Shown: positions 26,943 through 36,109, counted from the first letter of the stretch. The stretch is DNA of 64,000 nucleotides from Yoonia sp034652275 (GCF_034652275.1 NZ_JAXIWG010000001.1:1178001-1242000), one strand, 5' to 3'. The notes: a model not told the origin generated them from the sequence alone. Translations and numbers: made by a program.

Positions 26943-27013
26943 GCGTCTTTCATCTGGCCAAGATTGTCCGGCCACGCTACCCCTTGGCGGATCGCAGGAA
27001 AAGGTCTCGAGCA

Positions 27014-27625
27014 ATGTTTTACGTCCCCAAAGACGGCCATAATCTGCCGCATAACCCCTTCAACGCGATCATCAGCCCGCGCCCCATCGGCTGGATCGCC
27101 ACGCGCGGCGCGGACGGGCAGGACAACCTCGCCCCCTATTCGTTTTTCAATGCCGTGGCCTACGAGCCGCCGCAGGTCATGTTCGCCTCAACCAGCGCCA
27201 AACCCGACCGTGACGGTACGAAAGACAGCGTCGCCAACATCCGCGAAACAGGCGTTTTCGCCGTCAACATCGTGGAATACGCGATGCGCGACGCGATGAA
27301 CCAGACCTCCGGCCCATGGGACCGCGCAACGGATGAATTCGCGCTGGCGGGCATCACCAAAGCCACCTGCGAAACGATTCCCTGCGCGCGCGTGGCGGAT
27401 GCGCCCGCGACTCTGGAATGCAAAGTAACCCAGATCGTTACCCTGCCCGGTGCTGCCAATTTCGCCGTCTTCGGCGAGGTGACAGGCGTACATATCCGCG
27501 ACAATTGCCTTGTGGACGGCATTTTCGATGTGACCACTTTTCAACCGCTGTCCCGTCTCGGCTATCGCGATTACGCTGTCGTGCGCGAGGTGTTCAGCCT
27601 GACCCGTCCGGGAGAAAAAGCATGA
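27014..27625 (+). CDS. flavin reductase family protein (FMN-binding split barrel)
   Basis: This 203-residue protein shows the flavin-reductase-like domain: PFNAIISPRPIGWIATR, NLAPYSFFNAVAYEPPQVMF and TGVFAVNIV. It binds FMN and may supply reduced flavin or act on its own; partner unknown. AAGGTCTCGAGCA before the ATG at 27014 contains the ribosome site. The stop overlaps the mtnP start (ATGA), so these are translationally coupled, although no metabolic link to nucleoside salvage is evident. Confidence 0.88.
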   Translation: MFYVPKDGHNLPHNPFNAIISPRPIGWIATRGADGQDNLAPYSFFNAVAYEPPQVMFASTSAKPDRDGTKDSVANIRETGVFAVNIVEYAMRDAMNQTSGPWDRATDEFALAGITKATCETIPCARVADAPATLECKVTQIVTLPGAANFAVFGEVTGVHIRDNCLVDGIFDVTTFQPLSRLGYRDYAVVREVFSLTRPGEKA

Positions 27626-28506
27626 GAGAAACCTTCCTTGGCATCATCGGCGGTTCCGGCATCTATGACATGGCGGGGTTGCAGGACGCCGCATGGGTCA
27701 CCGTCGACAGCCCGTGGGGCGCGCCGTCGGACGCGGTGCTGACAGGGCGGCTGGAAGGCGTGAAGATGGCCTTTCTGCCCCGCCACGGACGCGGCCATGT
27801 ACATTCGCCCACCACCGTGCCCTACCGCGCCAATATCGACGCGCTGAAACGGCTGGGCGTGACCGATATCATCAGCGTCAGCGCCTGCGGATCGTTCCGC
27901 GAAGAAATGGCACCGGGCGATTTCGTCATCGTGGATCAGTTCATCGACCGGACCTTCGCGCGCGAAAAATCCTTCTTCGGCACGGGTTGCGTGGCCCATG
28001 TCAGCCTTGCCCACCCGACATGCCCCCGCCTGTCGGACGCATGCGCCACAGCGGCAGAAGCTGCGGGCATTACTGTACATCGCGGTGGCACGTATCTCGC
28101 GATGGAAGGCCCGCAATTCTCGTCACTGGCGGAAAGCAGGCTCTACCGCAGCTGGGGCTGCGATGTGATCGGCATGACGAACATGCCCGAGGCCAAACTC
28201 GCCCGCGAGGCCGAAATCTGCTATACTTCCGTCGCGATGATCACCGATTATGACAGCTGGCACCCCGACCACGGGGCGGTCGACATCACCGCGATCATCG
28301 CGACCCTGCAAGGCAACGGCACCAAGGCCCGCGACCTGATCGCGCGCCTGCCCGCCCTGTTGGGAGACAAGCGCGCCCCCTGCCCGCATGGCTGCGACCG
28401 CGCGCTTGAACATGCGATCATGACCGTCCCCGACAAACGTGATCCCGCGCTGATGGCGCGGCTTGATGCGATCACTGCCCGTGTCTTTGCGAAAGAAACC
28501 CTATGA
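27622..28506 (+). CDS. mtnP: S-methyl-5'-thioadenosine phosphorylase
   Basis: This 294-residue enzyme splits methylthioadenosine with phosphate into adenine and methylthioribose-1-phosphate. The blocks IIGGSGIYDM, FLPRHGRGHVHSP, TTVPYRANI, SACGSFREEM and YLAMEGPQFSSLAES are typical of the MTAP branch of the PNP/UDP family; GMTNMPEAKLAREAEICY completes the substrate site. The gene overlaps both neighbours by ATGA. Its product adenine is the substrate of the next gene, apt. Confidence 0.95.
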   Translation: MRETFLGIIGGSGIYDMAGLQDAAWVTVDSPWGAPSDAVLTGRLEGVKMAFLPRHGRGHVHSPTTVPYRANIDALKRLGVTDIISVSACGSFREEMAPGDFVIVDQFIDRTFAREKSFFGTGCVAHVSLAHPTCPRLSDACATAAEAAGITVHRGGTYLAMEGPQFSSLAESRLYRSWGCDVIGMTNMPEAKLAREAEICYTSVAMITDYDSWHPDHGAVDITAIIATLQGNGTKARDLIARLPALLGDKRAPCPHGCDRALEHAIMTVPDKRDPALMARLDAITARVFAKETL

Positions 28507-29033
28507 AAACCGTCCGCGACTATATCCGCACTATCCCCGATTTCCCGCATGAGGGGATCATGTTCCGCGATGTGACCACGCTTTTCAGCGACGCGCGCGG
28601 CTTTCGCATGGCAATCGACCAATTGCTGCATCCCTATGCAGGCACGCCCATCGACAAGGTCGTCGGGCTGGAAGCGCGCGGCTTCATCCTTGGCGGCGCC
28701 ATCGCGCATCAGTTGACGGTCGGCTTCGTGCCGATCCGCAAGAAGGGCAAACTGCCCGGCAAGACGGTCGAACAGGCCTATCAGCTCGAATATGGCGAGG
28801 CCGTGATGGAACTGCACGAGGACGCGCTGCAACCGGGCGACAAGGTCTTGCTGGTCGATGACCTGCTGGCGACAGGCGGCACCGCCGAGGCGGGCATCCG
28901 GCTTGTCGAACGCTTGGGCGCGCAGGTGATGGGTTGCGCCTTCATCATCGACCTGCCCGAATTGGGCGGTGCGCGCAAACTGGAACAGCTCGGCATGAAG
29001 GTCCATAGCCTCTGCGCCTTCGAAGGACTCTGA
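28503..29033 (+). CDS. apt: adenine phosphoribosyltransferase
   Basis: This 176-residue enzyme joins adenine and PRPP to AMP. It begins YIRTIPDFPHEGIMFRDVTT, the family N-terminus, and has the PRPP motif VLLVDDLLATGGTAEAG. Length is normal for Apt. It overlaps mtnP by four bases, forming a methylthioadenosine-to-AMP salvage unit. Downstream is the palindromic repeat region at 29037-29242. Confidence 0.95.
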   Translation: MKTVRDYIRTIPDFPHEGIMFRDVTTLFSDARGFRMAIDQLLHPYAGTPIDKVVGLEARGFILGGAIAHQLTVGFVPIRKKGKLPGKTVEQAYQLEYGEAVMELHEDALQPGDKVLLVDDLLATGGTAEAGIRLVERLGAQVMGCAFIIDLPELGGARKLEQLGMKVHSLCAFEGL

Positions 29034-29036
29034 TGC

Positions 29037-29242
29037 GCTCCGCGCGGGGAGTATTTGGGGAAAAAAGAAGTTGTTAAGGAAGATCCGGTAGACCGCTTCC
29101 ACGGTACAGGCTGGAGAGCCGATGACCGTGAAATGAGAAGTCGCCCGATCCCGGACCCCAGAAAGGTCAGCCTGTAGCGGGCGGCGGGGTCGGGCGCGTC
29201 TGTTACGACTTCTTTTTTCCTAAAATACTCCCGCCGGAGGCG
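29037..29242. repeat. palindromic MITE-like unit made of two inverted type A elements
   Basis: Two 24-base arms at 29047-29070 and 29209-29232 are inverted copies with 22 matches (GGGAGTATTT and AAAAAAGAAG blocks). Inside, TACAGGCTG (29105-29113) and CAGCCTGTA (29168-29176) are exact complements with nearly the same centre, about 29140. The 30-base stretches between these arms match only partly. The whole forms an imperfect palindrome of about 200 bp filling the gap between apt and the oxidase gene. No open frame or transposase is present. Confidence 0.7.
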
Positions 29243-29256
29243 CGGCCCCACCGGAC

Positions 29257-30669
29257 CTATCCCTGTGGCAGGATCGCGCCGGGGTTCATGATGCCTTGCG
29301 GGTCCAGCGCATCCTTGATCGCGCGCAGCATCGCAAGTTTCGCCGGATCGCCATAGCGTTGCAGATCACCGACCTTGGCCCGCCCGATTCCGTGTTCGGC
29401 GCTGACCGATCCTTCCAGTGCGGCGACTAGATCATGGACTGTCTTTTGCACGGCTGGGCGCAGCGTATCGTAGTCGCTGCGCGTCCGCCCCTTGGCAGGA
29501 AAGACGTTGTAATGCAGGTTACCGTCGCCCAGATGGCCAAAGCAGTTGATGCGCATATCCCCCAAGGCCCGCAGCGCGACCCCGGCCTTGGCGATGAACT
29601 CCGGCACCGCACTCAGCGGCAAGGCGATGTCATGCGACGCGATCGCCCCGATCCGACGGTTCGCCTCAGGGATGTTTTCGCGGATGTCCCACAGCGCCTG
29701 CCGCTGCGCCGCTGATTGCGCGACCACCCCGTCAAAGGCGAGCCCTGCGTCGAACGCATCCGCAAACAGCCGCTCGAGCGCGGCATCGGGATCGCCGCTG
29801 GCGGGCAGGCCAAGGTCGATCAGGACGCTCCATTCGGGCATGTCGGCGAACGGTTGGCGCACGTCGGGTCCGACCTCGGCCAGAAAATCGACGCCTTGCC
29901 TATGCATCAGCTCGAATGCGGACAAACCGTCGCCGATCTGTGCGCCTGCCATAGCCAGCAGGTCGAGTGCGGCCTGCAGTGACGGCACCGCCAGCAGCGC
30001 CGCCCCCAGATGCACAGGGCGCGGCACCAGCCGCAGGGCGGCGGCGGTGATGATCCCGAGCGTGCCTTCCGCCCCGATCATCAGATTGCGCAGGTCATAG
30101 CCGGTGTTGTCCTTGCGCAGCCGTGTCAGGCCATGCCAGATCGTCCCGTCCGGGCGCACGACCTCCAGCCCCAGACAGAGCGCGCGCGCATTGCCGTAGC
30201 GCAGCACATTGACGCCGCCTGCATTGGTCGCCAGCAACCCGCCGATCCGCGCCGATCCTTCGGAGGCGAGCGAGAGCGGGAACAGCCTGTCCACATCCTC
30301 GGCGGCCTGTTGCACATGGGCGAGGATCACGCCCGCCTCGCAGACCAGCACGTTTTCGGAGGGATAGACCGCGCGGATCTTGTTGAGCCGCTCCAGCGAC
30401 AAAACCACCGGCGCCGGTCCATCCGCCATGACCTGCCCGCCAACCAGACCGGTGCCGCCACTATAGGGCACGATCCCCACGCGCGCCTCGGCACAGACGG
30501 CCACCACAGCGGCCATAGCGGCAGTATCGGCAGGGGCCACGACCAGCCCCTGCCCCTGCCAGCGTCCGCGCGGTTCGGTGAAATAGGGGGCGGTGTCATC
30601 CTTGAAGGCCGCAGCGTCCAAAAGCCCGCGCAAGCGGTTCTCGAACGCCGGTGTCACCGCATTCAGCAT
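29257..30669 (-). CDS. FAD-linked oxidase / FAD-binding oxidoreductase (GlcD/D-2-hydroxyacid dehydrogenase type)
   Basis: This 470-residue flavoenzyme has a PCMH-type FAD domain (VPYSGGTGLVGGQV, LATNAGGVNVLRYGNARAL) and a C-terminal FAD-oxidase domain with HLGDGNLHYN and SAEHGIGRAKV. These mark the D-lactate/D-2-hydroxyglutarate dehydrogenase group, which oxidises D-2-hydroxyacids and passes electrons to a carrier. The exact substrate is open. The ATG at 30669 touches the stop of the upstream GNAT gene (TAGATG). Confidence 0.88.
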   Translation of the reverse strand: MLNAVTPAFENRLRGLLDAAAFKDDTAPYFTEPRGRWQGQGLVVAPADTAAMAAVVAVCAEARVGIVPYSGGTGLVGGQVMADGPAPVVLSLERLNKIRAVYPSENVLVCEAGVILAHVQQAAEDVDRLFPLSLASEGSARIGGLLATNAGGVNVLRYGNARALCLGLEVVRPDGTIWHGLTRLRKDNTGYDLRNLMIGAEGTLGIITAAALRLVPRPVHLGAALLAVPSLQAALDLLAMAGAQIGDGLSAFELMHRQGVDFLAEVGPDVRQPFADMPEWSVLIDLGLPASGDPDAALERLFADAFDAGLAFDGVVAQSAAQRQALWDIRENIPEANRRIGAIASHDIALPLSAVPEFIAKAGVALRALGDMRINCFGHLGDGNLHYNVFPAKGRTRSDYDTLRPAVQKTVHDLVAALEGSVSAEHGIGRAKVGDLQRYGDPAKLAMLRAIKDALDPQGIMNPGAILPQG

Positions 30670-31254
30670 CTAGCCCACATCCGTCTTGCCGCGCCTATCA
30701 TGGCGCAGGTTGGCGTAAAGCACATGGTTGCGCCAGCGCCCGTTGATCTGCAGATAGCTTTGCGCGACACCTTCGTATTTGTAGCCGCATTGTTCCAGCA
30801 ACCGCCGTGACGGGGTGTTTTCAGGCAGGCAGCCCGCCTCGATCCGGCTCAGGTCCAGCACGGTAAAGGCGTGATGAACGACCGCCTGCACAGCCTCGCG
30901 CATGTAACCTTGCCGCGCGAAAGGGGCGCCGATCCAATATCCCGTGATCCCCGATTGCGCAGGACCCCGTTTGATATGGTCCAACGTAATTGCCCCTAAA
31001 AGCGCATCGTCGGACCGGCGGATCAGGAACAGGGGCAAGGCCGACCCTTGGGCAATCGACCGTTGCGCCCAATAGACACGGTTGGTGAAACCCTTGCGCG
31101 ACAGATGGTCAGCGGCCCAGCTTGGTTCCCACGGCACCAGAAATTCGGCACTGGCCTGCCGCAGGGCCGCCCAAGGGCGGAAATCCGTGTGCATGGGCGC
31201 GCGCAGGGTCAGCCGTTCGGTTTCGATCCGGACCTTGCGCTTGATGCCCAGCAT
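30670..31254 (-). CDS. RimJ/RimL-type GNAT N-acetyltransferase
   Basis: This 194-residue protein begins ETERLTLRAPMHTDFRPWAA, has GYWIGAPFARQGYMREAVQA as its acetyl-CoA motif, and ends with ENTPSRRLLEQCGYKYEGVA. This is the RimJ pattern of ribosomal-protein alanine acetyltransferases. The true acceptor is not certain, as many homologues have other targets. The start overlaps the M16 peptidase stop by one base (TAATG). Confidence 0.88.
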   Translation of the reverse strand: MLGIKRKVRIETERLTLRAPMHTDFRPWAALRQASAEFLVPWEPSWAADHLSRKGFTNRVYWAQRSIAQGSALPLFLIRRSDDALLGAITLDHIKRGPAQSGITGYWIGAPFARQGYMREAVQAVVHHAFTVLDLSRIEAGCLPENTPSRRLLEQCGYKYEGVAQSYLQINGRWRNHVLYANLRHDRRGKTDVG

Positions 31255-32522
31255 TATGCGGCAAGCCGTGCTTTCAACGCATCCAGCGTCGGGGCCTGAT
31301 CTGCCGGACCGTATAGCGCCATGGCTGTCCCTGCCTGCCCTGCCATTTGCGCGGCAAAGGATTTCACATCACCCGTGGTCACATCGTCGATATAGGCGAT
31401 GGTTTCCTCGATCCCCGGAATGCGGTCCCAGATCGACAGCAGCCGCGCCAGCCGCTCGGCGCGGTTCGACGGGCTTTCGAGCCCCATCAGCAAACCGGCC
31501 TTCATCTGGGCGCGGGCACGGGCGACCTCGGCGGCGGACATGTCGTCGGCGGCGCGTTTCATCTCGTCGATTGTCAGATGCGCAAGTTCGGCGATCTGTT
31601 CGGCGCTGGTGCCGGCATAGATCGTGGTCATGCCGGTGTCCTCATAGGCACCCGCCTGTGCAAAGATCGTGTAGCACAGCCCGCGGTTTTCGCGGATTTC
31701 CTGAAACAGCCGCGAGGACATGCCGCCGCCCAAGGCGGTTGCATAGATCTGCGCGGTATAGATCGCAGGGTCGCGGTAGGTCGGCCCTTCGAGGGCGAGC
31801 GCGAAATGCACCTGTTCCAGCGCCTTGGTCGCGCGCCGTTCGCCACCGATGAATTTGGCAGGCTGCAACAGGCCCGGCGCACGCTCGACCCGTGGCAGGT
31901 GGCCGAAAAGCGCCTCGGCCTGCCGGACGATGGCATCGTGATCGACGGCACCGGCGGCGGCGAGGATCATCTGGTTCGGCCCGTAATGTTCGCCGACAAA
32001 GCGGTCCAGATCGCCTTTGGCAAAGGTACTGACGCGCGCGGCCTCGCCCAGAATCGACCGGCCTAGGGGCTGGTCAGGATAGGCTTCTTCCTGCAACCAG
32101 TCGAAGATGATGTCGTCGGGCGTGTCGAGCGTCTGTCCGATTTCCTGCAGGATCACGCCGCGTTCGACCTCGATCTCGGCTTCCTCGAACAGCGGATTCA
32201 GCAGGATGTCGGCGATGATATCAAGGCCGAGGGCCACATCGTCCTCCAGCACACGGGCGTAATAGGCCGTCATCTCGCGGCTGGTATAGGCGTTGATATA
32301 GCCGCCCACATCCTCGATCTGTTCGGCGATTTGCAGCGCGGTGCGGGTCTTGGTGCCTTTGAAGGCCATATGTTCCAGAAAATGCGCGATGCCGTTCTGT
32401 TCGATCCGTTCGTGCCGCCCGCCTGCCAGCACCCAGATGCCGATGCTGGTGGATTTCAAGCCCGGCATCTGTTCGGTGACGATGCGCAGGCCGTTGGACA
32501 AAGTGTGTTGCTGGATGGTCAA
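31254..32522 (-). CDS. M16 family zinc peptidase (processing-peptidase-like)
   Basis: This 422-residue protein has the inverted zinc motif HFLEH at 47-51 followed by MAFKGTKTR, and a distal Glu in the EIEVERGVILQEI region. It resembles the single-chain PqqL/MPP-like peptidases that are commonly next to thrC in this group. The start is a TTG at 32522 that overlaps the thrC stop as TTGA, giving MTIQQHTLSNGLRIVTEQM; no in-frame ATG precedes the conserved region. Its cellular substrate is unknown. Confidence 0.9.
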   Translation of the reverse strand: MTIQQHTLSNGLRIVTEQMPGLKSTSIGIWVLAGGRHERIEQNGIAHFLEHMAFKGTKTRTALQIAEQIEDVGGYINAYTSREMTAYYARVLEDDVALGLDIIADILLNPLFEEAEIEVERGVILQEIGQTLDTPDDIIFDWLQEEAYPDQPLGRSILGEAARVSTFAKGDLDRFVGEHYGPNQMILAAAGAVDHDAIVRQAEALFGHLPRVERAPGLLQPAKFIGGERRATKALEQVHFALALEGPTYRDPAIYTAQIYATALGGGMSSRLFQEIRENRGLCYTIFAQAGAYEDTGMTTIYAGTSAEQIAELAHLTIDEMKRAADDMSAAEVARARAQMKAGLLMGLESPSNRAERLARLLSIWDRIPGIEETIAYIDDVTTGDVKSFAAQMAGQAGTAMALYGPADQAPTLDALKARLAA

Positions 32523-33904
32523 GATATGATCCGTTCCTTGATGACGGCTTGCAGGGCCGCCAGATCTGCTGCGACTGGTGTGACCCGTTCGGGCCGGTCG
32601 TACAAGTCCGCCATGCGCGCAGGCAGCGGGGCGGATATGCCCGAGGCCGCCTTGACCGCGTCGGGGAATTTGGCGGGATGGGCGGTGGCAAGTGTCACCA
32701 TCGGCACGCTGCCCAGATGCGCCTGCGCCACATGCGCGCCGACGGCCGTGTGCGGGCAAAGCAGCTCGCCGTGCTGCGCGAGGTAGGTTTTGATCGTGGC
32801 GCTGGTCTCTTCCTCTGACGCGCGGCCCGATTTGAAGGTGGCGGTCAGCATGTCATAGGCGCCTTGCGAAATGGTAAAGCCGCCGGATTTGAGGTCTTCC
32901 ATCTGGCTGGCCACCGCGGCCCCGTCCTGCCCGTAGGCATAGAACAAGGCGCGCTCAAAATTGGAACTGACCTGAATATCCATCGACGGGCTGATCGTGG
33001 GCGTGACACCTTCCTTGGTGTAAGCCCCCGTCTGCAGCGTCCTGTGCAGGATGTCGTTGCGGTTCGTCGCTACCACCAGATCGGCAATCGGCAGGCCCAA
33101 CTGTTTGGCGATAAAGCCCGCGAAAATGTCACCAAAATTCCCTGTCGGCACGGTGAAACTGACAGGCCGGTGCGGCGCGCCAAGGCTGACGGCGGCGGTG
33201 AAATAATAGACCACCTGCGCCAGCACGCGGCCCCAGTTGATCGAATTGACGCCCGCCAGCCGCACATCATCGCGGAAGGTAAAGTCGTTGAACATATCCT
33301 TCACCAGCGCCTGACAGTCGTCAAAATCGCCAGCCACGGCCAGCGCATGCACATTCGCCTCGACAGGTGTGGTCATCTGGCGGCGCTGCACTTCGGACAC
33401 GCGGCCATGCGGGTAGAGGATGAACACATCGACCGCCTTCAGCCCGCGAAACGCTTCGATCGCCGCCGATCCGGTATCGCCGGATGTTGCCCCCACGATG
33501 GTCACACGGTCGCCCGAACGGGACAAAGCGGCCTGAAACATCTGGCCGATTAGCTGCATGGCGAAATCCTTGAACGCCAGGGTCGGGCCGTGGAACAGCT
33601 CCAGCAGGTAATGATTGCTATCGACCTGCACGAGCGGTGCGCGCGCGGCATGGCCGAAACCGGCATAGGCGCGCGCGATCAGGTCGCGGAACTGTGCATC
33701 GGTGAAGGTGTCGCCGATGAAGGGGCGCATCACGTCGAACGCGACTTCCTCGTAAGACTTGCCCGCCATCGCCGCGATCTGGGCATGCGTCAGCGTCGGG
33801 ATATTCTCGGGCAGGTACAGCCCGCCGTCACGCGCCAGCCCTGTCAGCATTGCCTGCTCAAAGGTCAGCACAGGGGCCGTGCCACGGGTCGAGATATAGC
33901 GCAT
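32519..33904 (-). CDS. thrC: threonine synthase
   Basis: This 461-residue PLP enzyme converts O-phosphohomoserine to threonine. MRYISTRGTAP is the standard N-terminus; Lys112 in TLAFKDFAMQ binds PLP, and GATSGDTGSAA holds the phosphate of the cofactor. Length fits the proteobacterial class. It follows surf1 by three bases and overlaps the M16 gene by four, so it is the tail of the cytochrome oxidase cluster. lysC at 22-23 kb serves the same pathway. Confidence 0.96.
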   Translation of the reverse strand: MRYISTRGTAPVLTFEQAMLTGLARDGGLYLPENIPTLTHAQIAAMAGKSYEEVAFDVMRPFIGDTFTDAQFRDLIARAYAGFGHAARAPLVQVDSNHYLLELFHGPTLAFKDFAMQLIGQMFQAALSRSGDRVTIVGATSGDTGSAAIEAFRGLKAVDVFILYPHGRVSEVQRRQMTTPVEANVHALAVAGDFDDCQALVKDMFNDFTFRDDVRLAGVNSINWGRVLAQVVYYFTAAVSLGAPHRPVSFTVPTGNFGDIFAGFIAKQLGLPIADLVVATNRNDILHRTLQTGAYTKEGVTPTISPSMDIQVSSNFERALFYAYGQDGAAVASQMEDLKSGGFTISQGAYDMLTATFKSGRASEEETSATIKTYLAQHGELLCPHTAVGAHVAQAHLGSVPMVTLATAHPAKFPDAVKAASGISAPLPARMADLYDRPERVTPVAADLAALQAVIKERIIS

Positions 33905-33907
33905 GGG

Positions 33908-34588
33908 TCAGGCGTCCTTTGGCCGAAGAGTGCGGAGGATCAGGAACAGGGACATAACGGCCCAGACGATGGCCAGCAAGAACCATGTCACAGCATAGGC
34001 GAAGTGATCGTTCTTGATATCGGCGGTCGCAACCGGCAGCGCCGTCAGACGCGGGTCGGCAGGGGTGGTGGCGGTGGCGACAACCATCAAGGGCAGCGTG
34101 TCCAGCGCTTCGGCCATCGTTTCGACGTTGCGCGCGAACCAGATGTTTTTGGGCAGGTCAGGTTCGGGCGTACCGTCGGTCTGGTCGTCAGGCCACAGCA
34201 GCGTGCCAGTCACCTGCATTGGTGCCAGCAAGGGTGCGCTCTCTTTCGCGTCCAGCGGCAGCAGACCCTGATCCAGCAGAATCGCAAGACCATCATCGGT
34301 CTCAAAGCGTGAAATGACGCGGTAGCCGGTCCCTGCGGCGGTCCCCGACACCAGCACATGCAGTTCCTGCCCTGTGGGCGTGCCAGACAGCATCACGCGG
34401 GAATACTCATCCTCTGCCTCGGTCACATCGGTGGCAAAAGGCGCTGGATCGGCAGCCAGCCGACCGTTGATTGTGGCAAGGATGTCTTCTTTCCACGCCA
34501 GCCGGTCGATCTGCCACAGGCCCAGCCAGACCAGCACACCGCATCCGGCGATGCCGAGCAGCACGGGAAAGATGATCTTGCGCAGCAT
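33908..34588 (-). CDS. SURF1-family cytochrome oxidase biogenesis protein
   Basis: This 226-residue inner-membrane protein has one N-terminal helix (IIFPVLLGIAGCGVLVWLGLWQ) followed by QIDRLAWKE, a periplasmic domain with GYRVISRFETDDG and LLDQGLLPLDA, and a C-terminal helix (HFAYAVTWFLLAIVWAVMSL). This two-helix hairpin is the SURF1 form. It helps insert heme a into subunit I. A terminator at 34605-34630 separates it from ctaE, so its transcription may be reduced or have its own start. Confidence 0.92.
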   Translation of the reverse strand: MLRKIIFPVLLGIAGCGVLVWLGLWQIDRLAWKEDILATINGRLAADPAPFATDVTEAEDEYSRVMLSGTPTGQELHVLVSGTAAGTGYRVISRFETDDGLAILLDQGLLPLDAKESAPLLAPMQVTGTLLWPDDQTDGTPEPDLPKNIWFARNVETMAEALDTLPLMVVATATTPADPRLTALPVATADIKNDHFAYAVTWFLLAIVWAVMSLFLILRTLRPKDA

Positions 34589-34604
34589 GTCAGGCCTTCG
34601 ATGG

Positions 34605-34630
34605 AAAAAACGCGCGGGGGTGCCGCGCGC
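34605..34630 (-). terminator. rho-independent terminator between ctaE and surf1
   Basis: On the minus strand CGCGCGG and CCGCGCG form a seven-base stem around a short C-rich loop, followed by six T residues (34605-34610). It lies 36 bp past the ctaE stop and just before surf1, so partial read-through must feed surf1-thrC unless they have another promoter. Confidence 0.75.
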
Positions 34631-34647
34631 TTGATTGTTTGGTGCGG

Positions 34648-34665
34648 GGCGGGGTGAACCCCGCC
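34648..34665 (-). other. perfect hairpin directly after the ctaE stop
   Basis: GGCGGGG and CCCCGCC are exact complements around a four-base loop, next to the ctaE stop codon. No T run follows, so mRNA 3' stabilisation is more likely than termination; the real terminator is 18 bases further on. Confidence 0.5.
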
Positions 34666-35469
34666 TTACGCGCCCCAGATGTAGATGGCTGCAAAAAGGA
34701 ACAGCCAGACCACATCTACAAAGTGCCAGTACCAGATCGCTGCCTCGAACCCGACATGCTTTTCAGGGGTGAAATGGCCACGTTCGACACGGATCAGGCA
34801 GACCAGCAGGAAAATCGCGCCGATCACCACATGCGCGCCGTGAAAGCCCGTCGCCATGAAGAAGTTGGCATAGTGGATTTCACCGCCGAAGGTATAGCCG
34901 TCCTGCGTGACGAGGATCCAATATTCATAGGCCTGAAACGCGGTGAAGATCACCCCGAATGCGATGGCAAGGATCAGCCCCAGTTTAAGGTCCTTGCGGT
35001 TGTTTTCATGCACCAGCGCATGGTGCGCCCATGTCGCGGCACAGCCCGAGATCAGCAGCAGCAGGGTGTTGATCAGCGGCAGGCCGAACGGGTCGATCGC
35101 ATAGATTTCGGGCTTGATGTATTCGGTGCCGACATAGGTTTCCATTGGATACATCTGGTGTTTGAAAAACGACCAGAACCATGCGGCGAAGAACATCACT
35201 TCGGACATGATGAACATGATGAAGCCATATCGCAGACCGATACGCACCACGGGGGTGTGATCGCCTGCCTGGCTCTCGGCGACCATATCGGCAAACCATG
35301 CATACATCACGTAAAGCACGGCGATCAGCCCCATCAGGAAGATCCACGGCCCTGATCCGTGCATCCACAAAACCGAGCCGAACAACATGACGAACGCGCC
35401 TACACTGGCGATGAAGGGCCAGACAGAAGGTGGCAGAATGTGGTAATCGTGGTTTTTCGCTTGCGCCAT
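34666..35469 (-). CDS. ctaE: cytochrome c oxidase subunit III
   Basis: This 267-residue protein has seven hydrophobic helices and starts HDYHILPPSVWPFIASVGAF. Family blocks are YGFIMFIMSEVMFFAAWFWS with the conserved Glu, and FFMATGFHGAHVVIGAIFLL near the end, then EAAIWYWHFVDVVWLFLF. It is a core subunit of the aa3 terminal oxidase in the inner membrane. It follows ctaG by 25 bp. Confidence 0.96.
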   Translation of the reverse strand: MAQAKNHDYHILPPSVWPFIASVGAFVMLFGSVLWMHGSGPWIFLMGLIAVLYVMYAWFADMVAESQAGDHTPVVRIGLRYGFIMFIMSEVMFFAAWFWSFFKHQMYPMETYVGTEYIKPEIYAIDPFGLPLINTLLLLISGCAATWAHHALVHENNRKDLKLGLILAIAFGVIFTAFQAYEYWILVTQDGYTFGGEIHYANFFMATGFHGAHVVIGAIFLLVCLIRVERGHFTPEKHVGFEAAIWYWHFVDVVWLFLFAAIYIWGA

Positions 35470-35494
35470 CTGGTGCGTTCCCTATCGGCTGTCG

Positions 35495-36109
35495 TTAGTA
35501 AGTCTCTATGGCGTCTTGCGGCGCCGGTGTCAAAGCTGTCGCATCGGCGGCGGCCTGAACGTAATCGCCCGGCACGTCGATTTGAAAGAACGTATAGCTT
35601 AGCGTGATCGTATGCACATATTGGCCTTCGCGGTCATCGACAATATCGGGGTGCACGAAGAAGGAAACCGGCATCAGCACCGTTTCACCGGGGGCCAGCA
35701 CCTGCTGGGTAAAGCAGAAACATTCGATCTTGTCGAAGAACCCGCCCGCCTCATAGGGGGTCACATTGTAGGACGCCTGTCCCGCAATCGGCACGTCCAG
35801 CGGGTTATGCGCTTCGTAGAACACCAGCGCCGTTTCCCCGATCCGCAGCTCGACCTCGCGCTGCACGGGCTTGAAGGTCCACGGCATGTCGCGGCCAAGC
35901 GATCCGTCAAACCGGACCCTGATCGTTTCGTCAAGAATCACATCGCTGTCGCCTGCGGCAACGCTGGTTGTGCCGCCAAATCCTGTGACACGGCAGAACC
36001 AGTCGTAAAACGGCACCGACGCCCATGCCAGCGCGCCCATCACGACAACAACGGCAGAGGCCTGCGCGGCGCTGCGGTAAATACCTTTAAGACGCGGGAA
36101 CAAAGTCAT
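35495..36109 (-). CDS. ctaG: cytochrome c oxidase assembly protein CtaG/Cox11
   Basis: This 204-residue protein delivers copper to the CuB site of subunit I. One N-terminal helix (ASAVVVVMGALAWASVPFYD) is followed by WFCRVTGFGG and a periplasmic domain with the copper ligands in ECFCFTQQ. FVHPDI is the usual C-terminal motif. Its ATG overlaps the stop of the small upstream gene (ATGA). Confidence 0.95.
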   Translation of the reverse strand: MTLFPRLKGIYRSAAQASAVVVVMGALAWASVPFYDWFCRVTGFGGTTSVAAGDSDVILDETIRVRFDGSLGRDMPWTFKPVQREVELRIGETALVFYEAHNPLDVPIAGQASYNVTPYEAGGFFDKIECFCFTQQVLAPGETVLMPVSFFVHPDIVDDREGQYVHTITLSYTFFQIDVPGDYVQAAADATALTPAPQDAIETY

